Shown here one piece after another: positions 8,029 to 12,887 of a stretch of 12,887 nucleotides of DNA. The first letter of the stretch is position 1. Each line of letters begins with the position of its first letter. Position numbers and translations under genes: made by a program. The stretch is taken from contig CALCMV010000382.1 in assembly GCA_937967535.1 (NCBI GenBank), positions 1 through 12,887 on the forward strand, written 5' to 3'. The notes under the pieces are model-generated. The model saw only the letters and a program-made list of their open reading frames with translations, did no database searches and was not told the origin of the DNA. Origin of the DNA: an uncultured Saprospiraceae bacterium. GTDB taxonomy: Bacteria; Bacteroidota; Bacteroidia; Chitinophagales; Saprospiraceae.

Positions 8029-8502
8029 TTACTCATATTGGAATGGTAATGTTTTAGAATCTTTCACAGTGGATAGGGTCATCAGTGTTTTGAGTCGTTC
8101 AATTTCTTCAATTTGAGAGAGGGTTTTGAATAGAAGTTGCTCGTAGGTAGGTATGTCTTTACAGATAATTTTGATAAGAAAATCCGCTTCACCTGTAATG
8201 ATATAACATTCTGTTATCTCTTTGATAGCTTTGATTTTCTCCATAAAATTGTTGAGGGCATTTTCTTTTTGCCAAGCCAATGAAACCAACACGAATGTCT
8301 TGACATTCAATCCGATAGCTTGCGGGTCTACTAAAGCATGATAGCTCTGTACTATACCGCTTTGTTCGAGTTTCTTTACACGCTCGAGGGTAGGTGCGGG
8401 AGAAAGTCCGATTTTTTTAGATAAATCGAGATTGGTAATTTTACTATTTTCTTGAAGAATTTGGAGAATAGCAAGGTCTATTTTATCTAATTTATTTAAC
8501 AT
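8029..8502 (-). CDS. Lrp/AsnC-family transcriptional regulator
   Basis: 157 residues, the standard length of the family. Residues 1-60 are the winged helix-turn-helix (LDKIDLAILQILQENSKI, then LSKKIGLSPAPTLERVKKLEQSGIV). Residues about 65-145 are the RAM/AsnC effector domain, which forms oligomers and binds amino acids (ECYIITGEADFLIKIICKD). Such proteins control amino-acid uptake or metabolism and often their own gene. There is no adjacent metabolic gene to suggest a target. The transcript appears to start near 8663, so it has an unusually long leader of about 160 nt carrying the hexamer inverted repeat at 8511-8641. The start is ATG at 8502 (MLNKLDKIDL), which fits the family's N-terminus. 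Confidence 0.95.
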   Translation of the reverse strand: MLNKLDKIDLAILQILQENSKITNLDLSKKIGLSPAPTLERVKKLEQSGIVQSYHALVDPQAIGLNVKTFVLVSLAWQKENALNNFMEKIKAIKEITECYIITGEADFLIKIICKDIPTYEQLLFKTLSQIEEIERLKTLMTLSTVKDSKTLPFQYE

Positions 8503-8510
8503 CTGTTTTG

Positions 8511-8641
8511 TTAAGTTTAAGTTGAAGTTTGAGTTGAAGATGAAGTTTAAGTAAGTTGAATCATTTTACCCAACCTTTGCATTAAAATTGTTTCAATATT
8601 AAAATTTTGAACTTAAACTTATTCTTGAACTTAAACTTATT
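8511..8641. repeat. Hexamer repeat arranged as an inverted repeat in the lrp leader
   Basis: The left block, 8513-8560, is a run of aagttt/aagttg-type hexamers. The right block is two exact 17-bp copies of ttgaacttaaacttatt (8607-8623 and 8625-8641) separated by one C. The right block is the reverse complement of the left apart from a few mismatches, so the leader RNA could fold into a long hairpin with a loop of about 45-50 nt. It may be an autoregulatory site, an attenuator-like structure, or only a dispersed genome repeat. Confidence 0.7.
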
Positions 8642-8668
8642 TACTTAGTTATCTCATATAATTCAGCA

Positions 8669-8700
8669 CAAAATTACGAAGGAATGTTGTAGTAAACAAA
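8669..8700 (-). promoter_or_regulatory. Promoter of the Lrp/AsnC regulator gene
   Basis: On the minus strand: TTTG (8700-8697), 20 nt, TAATTTTG (8676-8669). This is a full match to the Bacteroidota -33/-7 arrangement. It predicts a transcript start near 8663 and a leader of about 160 nt. Confidence 0.6.
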
Positions 8701-8742
8701 TAAATTAGTAAAAAACAGCTTTTTTGTAAAAGAACATTTTGT

Positions 8743-8770
8743 AGGAAGTCAGCTATTAGACTGACTTCCT
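8743..8770 (-). terminator. Possible terminator of the small lipoprotein gene
   Basis: Perfect 10-bp stem aggaagtcag (8743-8752) with ctgacttcct (8761-8770) and an 8-nt loop, about 97 bases past the lipoprotein stop. The minus strand beyond it is AT-rich but lacks an uninterrupted T-run, so the call is tentative. Confidence 0.45.
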
Positions 8771-8866
8771 AACAAAGTATTGAAGAGTTGTGTTGATGAG
8801 TTGTTGGAGTTCATCAAATCTAATAAGTCTTCAACCCAACAATTACAACTTTCCTTCTCGAAATCC

Positions 8867-9265
8867 TTACTTAGAACCATTAAATGCCCATGTATTTCCA
8901 TCAGATGTGGAACCAATAGACAAATCATCTCCATCAATAGCAATTCCAGTAACATTGCCGGCATCAGAAGCTGCATAAGCACCATTGGATTCGACAAATA
9001 TCACACCTTCGATTGAAGGTACGCCATCACTAAAATCAATATCGTAGTCATTACCACTCAAATCTATGCTTGCTGTTCCATTTTGGTTGATAGTAATCTC
9101 GCCGGAGGAAGATGTGTAAGTCAATGCACCTGTATAAGTGGTTAAGGCTTCGGATGGTAATTCATCACCTGATGAAGTGCTGTCGTCATCTCTGGCACAA
9201 GAGGCACTAAGTAATACACACAGGGAGAATGAAAATAAGATAGATAAATTCTTTATCTGATTCAT
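8867..9265 (-). CDS. Small lipoprotein, 132 aa, probably surface-exposed
   Basis: Residues 1-22 are a lipoprotein signal peptide with the lipobox LSAS|C; Cys23 would be acylated. The mature protein begins CARDDDST: an acidic cluster right after the cysteine, which in several Bacteroidota acts as a lipoprotein export signal to the outer surface. The remaining 105 residues are rich in Gly, Ser, Thr and Asp with short alternating strands (YTGALTYTSSSGEITI, GTASIDLSGNDYDIDF, DDLSIGSTSDGNTWAF), like a small beta-sandwich or barrel of the kind often seen in Bacteroidota lipocalin-like lipoproteins. No family was recognised and function is unknown. No clear promoter was found upstream, and it appears to be a single-gene unit. 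Confidence 0.82.
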   Translation of the reverse strand: MNQIKNLSILFSFSLCVLLSASCARDDDSTSSGDELPSEALTTYTGALTYTSSSGEITINQNGTASIDLSGNDYDIDFSDGVPSIEGVIFVESNGAYAASDAGNVTGIAIDGDDLSIGSTSDGNTWAFNGSK

Positions 9266-9368
9266 AATGAAAAGTTTGTGATTTTTCAGTGTTATGAAAA
9301 CAATTAAAAATCAAGTTTATTAAAATATATTAAAAAACTGTGGATAGCAATTTAAAACGTAGTAATTG

Positions 9369-9459
9369 GCTATCAGTTCATAGTTGCCAGTTCATAGTTC
9401 ATAGTTTTTTACAATTCATTGAATAACATCCCGATAGCTATACGGGATTGTAAATTACT
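9369..9459 (-). repeat. Dispersed repeat, copy A (inverted relative to copy B)
   Basis: The reverse complement of this stretch aligns with 11011-11106 along its whole length with a few small indels. Shared blocks include gtaatttacaatcccgta, agctat, ttcaatg, attgtaaaaaa and ggcaactatgaactgatag. Internally it holds an imperfect palindrome (atcccgatagctatacgggat region, 9427-9448) and, here only, short repeats of gttcatagtt. It is probably a REP- or MITE-like element; no coding capacity was seen. Confidence 0.8.
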
Positions 9460-9656
9460 GATTATCAAAGTTGAGCAAACTTAAACGGGTAGCCTAGTAA
9501 TTTTTTTAAGTTCTGATAATGAATTAAAAACAAATAGTACTATACGATTATTTGAATTTTGAGTTTAAGTTCTTTGGCAATAATTTTATTGATAGTCTGC
9601 ATGGAATCGACAATGACCATGTTAAAAATCTGGTAGTGTATTGGAATTAATGCTTT

Positions 9657-9687
9657 TTTGAAAATAAAAGAACAATTCATAAATTTG
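9657..9687 (+). promoter_or_regulatory. Promoter of the transposase fragment
   Basis: TTTG (9657-9660), 19 nt, TAAATTTG (9680-9687): a full Bacteroidota consensus promoter ending 28 bases before the ATG at 9716. It may still be active although the gene it serves is truncated. Confidence 0.6.
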
Positions 9688-9715
9688 CATATTCATAACC
9701 AAAAATAAATATACA

Positions 9716-9853
9716 ATGAATTGCCCTAAATATTGTAGCTCAAAGATAAAGAAAAATAGTCACATTAGCAACGGTAAACAAAATCATAAATGCAATGATT
9801 GTGGTCGTCAATTTGTAGAACAATCAGAGCAAAACCTAATTAGCGATGACTGA
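9716..9853 (+). pseudogene. Truncated IS1-type transposase, N-terminal zinc-finger stub (45 codons)
   Basis: The translation starts MNCPKYCSSKIKKN and continues SNGKQNHKCNDCGRQFVEQ, ending ISDD and a TGA. The Cys pairs (C3 and C7, C26 and C29) and the GKQNxKCxDCGRQF block are the N-terminal zinc-binding domain (InsA-like) of IS1-family transposases. In intact relatives the ISDD region continues into a helix-turn-helix and a DDE catalytic domain; here it stops, and I see no continuation in any frame downstream. The first Cys pair has three residues between (CPKYC) where CxxC is usual, a further sign of decay. No terminal inverted repeats could be assigned. Confidence 0.75.
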
Positions 9854-10036
9854 AATATATCCTGTCACAAAAAGCAATTTTCTTTAATAAAAATCTGATA
9901 ACCAAGCAAGAAACATAATGATTAAAATATAATTATTATTTCCCATGTTAACTAATTTTTATCAATTAAAATTAATTTTCACAAAATATTATAATTTTTT
10001 AACCTTTTCATTCCTAATTATATTTTAAAGAAAAAT

Positions 10037-10066
10037 TTTGGAATCTAAAAATAATTACTATCTTTA
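10037..10066 (+). promoter_or_regulatory. Promoter-like element for the candidate small RNA
   Basis: TTTG (10037-10040), 18 nt, TATCTTTA (10059-10066). The -7 element differs from TAnnTTTG only in the last base. It predicts a start near 10072. Confidence 0.45.
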
Positions 10067-10071
10067 CTTTA

Positions 10072-10194
10072 CAAATTTCATTCAGCAAAAAGAATGATAC
10101 CTAACCAATAACGTATCATATGGAGTGAAAGTCTGACTACTTTCGCGCCAGATGAAACTCTAACTTAGAGGAAGTACAAAGTACTTCCTTTTTT
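10072..10194 (+). ncRNA. Candidate small non-coding RNA of about 120 nt
   Basis: A promoter-like element and a perfect terminator enclose about 120 bases with no open frame of note. Predicted stems are 10094-10100 with 10113-10119 (7 bp, 12-nt loop), 10125-10132 with 10139-10146 (8 bp including one G-T pair, 6-nt loop), and 10158-10162 with 10166-10170 (5 bp), which competes with the base of the terminator stem. The core 10120-10160 is more GC-rich than the surrounding DNA. I could not match it to a known RNA class (not tRNA, tmRNA, 4.5S or a riboswitch I can recall). A leader with a terminator controlling the gene at 10362 is possible, though that gene seems to have its own promoter. Confidence 0.55.
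10169..10194 (+). terminator. Rho-independent terminator with no coding gene before it
   Basis: Perfect 9-bp stem aggaagtac (10169-10177) with gtacttcct (10181-10189), AAA loop, followed by an uninterrupted T-run to 10194. The nearest plus-strand frame upstream is the 45-codon transposase stub, which ends more than 300 bases earlier. Confidence 0.88.
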
Positions 10195-10256
10195 AATATA
10201 TAAGCCTCATTCATGTTTTGCATAATATTTTTTTAGGTAAAAAGCAAAATAATTAG

Positions 10257-10264
10257 TATATTCG
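10257..10264 (+). promoter_or_regulatory. -7-like element upstream of the transglutaminase-like gene
   Basis: TATATTCG has the same TAnnTTCG form as the YciO-family promoter and lies 98 bases before the GTG at 10362. The -33 region is T-rich but lacks an exact TTTG. Confidence 0.4.
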
Positions 10265-10361
10265 CGGTCAAAATGATTTTTTATTAAAAAAATCGTAAAC
10301 ATTTTCGTTGCTGTAAGAGCGCGAATTTATCTATACATATTCATTAAATATAAGTTCCACT

Positions 10362-10964
10362 GTGAATAAATTACCGAACTTTTCCATCCTAAATCGCGGA
10401 AGAATCTCATTTGAATTTTTATCTAAGGGACTACGAGATTTCCACGGTGCAATCGACTACGTAAAGGATATTCCATACGGACGTACAAGCAGAAAGCAAC
10501 GTTTGGAATTGGTATTGATTGAGCATAAAGGGACATGCAGCACAAAACATGCGCTGCTAACCGAACTTGCCCGTGAAAATGGTCATCCTGACGTTCAACT
10601 TATGATGGGGATTTACAATATGAACGGTCAAAATACCTTTGGAGTCGGTAAAGTTTTGGACGAATACGGACTCGAACACCTGCCCGAAGCGCACAATTAT
10701 ATCACCTACAAAAAAGAGCGTTTCGATTTTACTCGTAGCATCAATTCTGACTTGTCTCCTTTTGACTCTCTATTAGAAGAAAGAGCGATACAACCCGACC
10801 AAATCGGCGAATTTAAGCAAGAATATCACCGTAGTTATATCAAAACTTGGTTGAAGGAAACCAAACTGCGCGGGCGTTGGAACGTTGATAAAATCTGGCG
10901 TGTACGCGAAGATTGTATCCGCGAATTGAGTGGTATTAAAAAAACGGTTATCTGGAGAGATTAA
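10362..10964 (+). CDS. Transglutaminase-like (cysteine protease fold) protein, 200 aa
   Basis: The order GTCSTKHALLTELARENG (Cys59), then AHNYITY (His111), then RFDFT (Asp122) matches the Cys-His-Asp triad layout of transglutaminase/papain-fold proteins, with the helix after Cys59 carrying the typical small and hydrophobic residues. Residues 150-200 are highly charged (KQEYHRSYIKTWLKETKLRGRW) with several Trp and Arg. There is no signal peptide, so the protein is likely cytoplasmic. Substrate unknown; such proteins can be peptidases, amidases or deamidases. The start is a GTG; the frame is open 15 codons further upstream without an ATG. It appears to be transcribed alone from the element at 10257 and sits between the two inverted copies of the 95-bp repeat, next to a transposase stub. 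The fold call is by motif only. Confidence 0.72.
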   Translation: MNKLPNFSILNRGRISFEFLSKGLRDFHGAIDYVKDIPYGRTSRKQRLELVLIEHKGTCSTKHALLTELARENGHPDVQLMMGIYNMNGQNTFGVGKVLDEYGLEHLPEAHNYITYKKERFDFTRSINSDLSPFDSLLEERAIQPDQIGEFKQEYHRSYIKTWLKETKLRGRWNVDKIWRVREDCIRELSGIKKTVIWRD

Positions 10965-11010
10965 GAGCATATTTAAAGGATAGTCATATAAGTTTGCCAA
11001 CATTATAATT

Positions 11011-11106
11011 GGTAATTTACAATCCCGTACTGATAGCTATTCGGTATCAGGATGCAATTCAATGGATTGTAAAAAATTATCAATCGGCAACTATGAACTG
11101 ATAGTC
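11011..11106 (+). repeat. Dispersed repeat, copy B (inverted relative to copy A)
   Basis: It is homologous to the reverse complement of 9369-9459. This copy has two extra short insertions in the central palindrome (around 11030-11050) and lacks one of the gttcatagtt units. It can fold on itself through TTTACAATCC (11016-11025) with GGATTGTAAA (11064-11073). Confidence 0.8.
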
Positions 11107-11185
11107 TATTTAAATTTTTTCTGCCTGATAACTAATACTTGACTTCAGATCAAAAGCGACGCAATAACCATTGAATTAAAGTATC

Positions 11186-11929
11186 ATGCGAATTTTGTGG
11201 CTTGCATGGGTGGCAATTTTGCTATCCTGTGCGAATACAAACCCTACCCGTACTATACCTATACCTGCCAATGTTGCGGAACGTATCTCATTTCGCAAAA
11301 ATACTTTTGATATTTATCAAGTCCGCGACCATCGGCAAATTCATTTCTTTTGGAAAAATAAAAAAGGACAACGCTACGCCAATTTCACCAAGCTGAATGA
11401 GGCACTTCGCCTTGAAGGAGATTCGCTATTATTTGCGGTGAACGGCGGTATGTATATGCCCGACCACCATCCGCAAGGCTTGTATATTGAATCCGGTAAA
11501 ACGCTGAAAACAATTGACGAAGGAAAAGGAAAAGGTAATTTTTATATGCAGCCCAATGGCATCTTTCTCATTGATAATGAGGGAGCTAAGGTGGTCGAAA
11601 CCACAAAATTTGACCAAAGCAATTCTACGATTTTTGCCACCCAATCCGGTCCGATGCTACTGATTGATGGCGCTATCCATCCCGCATTTAATGAAGGTTC
11701 TAAAAATCTACACATTCGCAACGGTGTGGGTATCGCCGAGGATGGAAGTGTCGTTTTTGCCATTTCCAATAAGCCCGTCAATTTCTATGATTTTGCGAGT
11801 TTGTTCAAAGAGAAATACGGCTGCCAAAACGCGCTTTATTTGGATGGCTTTGTCTCGAAATGCTATCTGCCGGAATTGAACCGCAACGACAAGGGCGCGA
11901 ACTTTGGGGTGATTATTGGTGTTCTATAA
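11186..11929 (+). CDS. Phosphodiester glycosidase-family (NAGPA/DUF2233) lipoprotein
   Basis: 247 residues. Residues 1-14 form a short lipoprotein signal with lipobox LLS|C15, so the protein is probably anchored to a membrane facing the periplasm or outside. The rest is the NAGPA domain: FAVNGGMY (83-90), QPNGIF (122-127), SGPMLLIDG (154-162), RNGVGI (178-183) and LYLDGFVSK (217-225), in the order and spacing of the family that includes human N-acetylglucosamine-1-phosphodiester alpha-N-acetylglucosaminidase and bacterial YigE-like proteins. It likely cleaves a sugar-phosphodiester bond, perhaps in cell-wall or exopolysaccharide material; the substrate is inferred, not shown. The ATG at 11186 gives the lipobox directly. 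The exonuclease gene follows 73 bases downstream with no terminator between, so the two may share a transcript. Confidence 0.88.
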   Translation: MRILWLAWVAILLSCANTNPTRTIPIPANVAERISFRKNTFDIYQVRDHRQIHFFWKNKKGQRYANFTKLNEALRLEGDSLLFAVNGGMYMPDHHPQGLYIESGKTLKTIDEGKGKGNFYMQPNGIFLIDNEGAKVVETTKFDQSNSTIFATQSGPMLLIDGAIHPAFNEGSKNLHIRNGVGIAEDGSVVFAISNKPVNFYDFASLFKEKYGCQNALYLDGFVSKCYLPELNRNDKGANFGVIIGVL

Positions 11930-12002
11930 CATTGCGGAAAAAAAATCACTAATTTTTTCTGCGATAATGACACGGATTTTATCACCCATAACACAAACTA
12001 CA

Positions 12003-12548
12003 ATGAACTACATTATATTTGATTTGGAGGCAACCTGCTGGGAACATCCGCGCCCCACCTACAAGCAGGAAGTGATTGAAATAGGCGCACTTATGGTGGA
12101 TGAATATGCCCACGCTACGGCAGTATTCAGCGAATTTATTCAACCCGTTTTTCATCCGACTTTATCGCCTTTTTGCCGCGAATTGACCTCTATTGAACAG
12201 GCAGATGTGGCAAATGCAGGCTTATTTCCCGAAGTCATTGAAGCATTTCAGGAATGGATTGGTTATTTTGATGATGAAGAATATATCTTGTGTTCGTGGG
12301 GATTTTTCGACAAAAAAATATTTGTCAATAATTGCGACCTGCATCAAATAGACGATGATTGGGTAGACCCGCACATCAACCTCAAACACCAATACCAACA
12401 GATAAAAGGCTTGCAACGCAAAATCGGCTTGAAACGCGCCGTCGAAAAAGAAGGTTTTGAATTTACAGGCACTCACCATCGCGGCATTGATGATGCACAT
12501 AATCTGGCAAAGATATTCGGAAAATATTTTGACGATTGGGTGTATTAA
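12003..12548 (+). CDS. DEDDh-type 3'-5' exonuclease (ERI1/KapD-like)
   Basis: 181 residues from the ATG at 12003. It begins MNYIIFDLEATCWE, which gives Asp7 and Glu9 of the first exonuclease motif. EVIEIGALMV (23-32) is the following strand, SWGFFDKKIF (99-107) supplies Asp103, and GTHHRGIDDAHNLAKIF (156-172) supplies the His159 and Asp164 pair. These four acidic residues and the histidine are the complete DEDDh active site that binds two metal ions and trims DNA or RNA from the 3' end. Length and sequence style resemble the stand-alone ERI1/KapD group rather than DnaQ of the polymerase. The frame is open upstream to a TTG at 11916, overlapping the preceding gene, but those residues lack family character and the ATG directly before the first motif is the better start. 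Confidence 0.9.
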   Translation: MNYIIFDLEATCWEHPRPTYKQEVIEIGALMVDEYAHATAVFSEFIQPVFHPTLSPFCRELTSIEQADVANAGLFPEVIEAFQEWIGYFDDEEYILCSWGFFDKKIFVNNCDLHQIDDDWVDPHINLKHQYQQIKGLQRKIGLKRAVEKEGFEFTGTHHRGIDDAHNLAKIFGKYFDDWVY

Positions 12549-12567
12549 TGATTCGGTAGTCCGACAC

Positions 12568-12686
12568 TTGTAATGCTATTTTTTGAACCACTAAGGAACG
12601 AAGAATCACTAAGTAATTGCTTATGAGATACTTAGTGTTGCTTAGTTGCTTAGCGGTTCAAAATTATTATTCATATAGCATTACAA
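12568..12686. repeat. Nested inverted repeat, CTTAGT-rich
   Basis: Outer arms ttgtaatgctat (12568-12579) and atagcattacaa (12675-12686) match perfectly over 12 bp. Inner arms 12581-12614 and 12630-12663 match imperfectly over about 34 bp (gaaccactaag against cttagcggttc, cactaagta against tacttagtg). The whole unit would fold as one long hairpin. No T-run follows, so it is not a simple terminator; it looks like a mobile or dispersed palindromic element. Confidence 0.8.
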
Positions 12687-12886
12687 ACTGGACTTTGGAC
12701 ATTAGGTAACTGGGAAATTAGGCAATTAGGCAATTAGGCTAGCGAAGACATAATCTATTATTTATCAGTAGAATAAAAATTGAAATAGAATTAATTTGAA
12801 ATAAAATACAAATGATACAAATTATTGACTATGAGTGTTTTACCTAATTTCCCAGTTTCCGAATTCCCCAATGTCCAAAGTCCAGT
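12687..12886. repeat. Inverted repeat with 45-bp arms, directly adjoining the previous one
   Basis: actggactttggacatt (12687-12703) pairs perfectly with 12870-12886, and aactgggaaattagg (12708-12722) pairs perfectly with 12843-12857, with a short insertion in the right arm. The left arm also carries three tandem attaggc-type units. The arms enclose about 110 bases of AT-rich DNA. The element may extend past the window edge. Confidence 0.8.
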
Positions 12887-12887
12887 A

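Larger units (their letters stand above)
8503..8866. other. Gene-free region upstream of lrp and downstream of the lipoprotein gene
   Basis: No gene is supported. It contains the hexamer inverted repeat (8511-8641), the lrp promoter (8669-8700), a possible terminator hairpin (8743-8770) and about 100 bases of featureless DNA running to the lipoprotein stop codon at 8867. Open frames over 8749-8997 are overlaps with the lipoprotein gene. Confidence 0.6.
9266..9715. other. Gene-free region with dispersed repeat and promoter
   Basis: It contains one copy of the roughly 95-bp dispersed repeat (9369-9459) and a clear plus-strand promoter (9657-9687). A 46-codon minus-strand frame at 9540-9680 was considered but is not supported. 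The rest is AT-rich with nothing recognised. Confidence 0.55.
9854..10361. other. Intergenic region carrying a candidate small RNA and a promoter
   Basis: No protein-coding gene is seen in these 508 bases. It holds an AT-rich stretch (9855-10030), then a promoter-RNA-terminator unit (10037-10194), then a second promoter-like element (10257-10264) before the transglutaminase-like gene. Confidence 0.6.
12549..12887. other. Gene-free region made almost entirely of inverted repeats
   Basis: No gene is seen. It is occupied by two adjacent inverted-repeat units (12568-12686 and 12687-12886) described separately. The inner part of the second (12740-12840) is AT-rich and unstructured to the eye. Confidence 0.7.

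Noticed and set aside
8749..9016. Several frames of 62-82 codons on both strands
   Set aside because: They overlap the lipoprotein gene in other frames and have Met/Leu- or Ser/Ile-rich translations typical of shadows.
9540..9680. Minus-strand frame of 46 codons starting with ATG
   Set aside because: The translation is plausible-looking but short, in AT-rich DNA, overlaps a strong plus-strand promoter, and has no recognisable family or start context.
11935..11964. Hairpin between the phosphodiester glycosidase and exonuclease genes
   Set aside because: The arms are mostly A-run against T-run with a weak GC base and no T-run after it; not a convincing terminator.
11916..12002. Longer form of the exonuclease starting at a TTG inside the preceding gene
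   Set aside because: The extra 29 residues have no family similarity; the ATG at 12003 lies directly before the first catalytic motif.

Overview
The window looks like chromosomal DNA of a Bacteroidota bacterium, probably a Saprospiria, Chitinophagia or Cytophagia-type lineage. The evidence is a type IX secretion (T9SS) C-terminal sorting domain, a TonB-dependent receptor with a carboxypeptidase-regulatory-like N-terminal domain, a surface protein with an endosialidase-type chaperone domain, AT-rich intergenic DNA, starts without clear Shine-Dalgarno sequences, and several promoters of the Bacteroidota type (TTTG, about 20 nt, then TAnnTTTG or TAnnTTCG). The lineage is inferred; no rRNA or universal marker gene is present.

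Layout. 1-1704 (-) is the first 568 codons of a secreted repeat protein whose end lies outside the window. 2203-4476 (-) is an outer-membrane TonB-dependent receptor with a clear terminator. 4599-5290 (-) holds two overlapping small genes of unknown function, the upstream one probably missing its N-terminus. 5392-6012 (-) is a YciO/Sua5-family protein. 6350-7804 (+) is a secreted T9SS cargo protein. It converges on an Lrp/AsnC regulator at 8029-8502 (-), with a bidirectional terminator between them. 8867-9265 (-) is a small lipoprotein.

From about 9266 to 11185 the window is accessory-like: an IS1-type transposase stub, a probable small RNA with its own promoter and terminator, and a transglutaminase-like gene, all lying between two inverted copies of a roughly 95-bp repeat. 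11186-11929 (+) is a lipoprotein of the phosphodiester glycosidase (NAGPA/DUF2233) family. It is followed closely by a DEDDh 3'-5' exonuclease at 12003-12548 (+). The last 320 bases are nested inverted repeats.

Most identifiable genes are envelope or surface functions (adhesin-like protein, outer-membrane receptor, T9SS cargo, two lipoproteins), mixed with single housekeeping genes. Apart from the overlapping small pair and possibly the glycosidase-exonuclease pair, each gene appears to be its own transcription unit. No CRISPR array, tRNA, rRNA or complete mobile element was seen. The best candidates for something undescribed are the orphan RNA at about 10072-10194, the hexamer repeat hairpin in the lrp leader, and the repeat-bounded segment 9369-11106.
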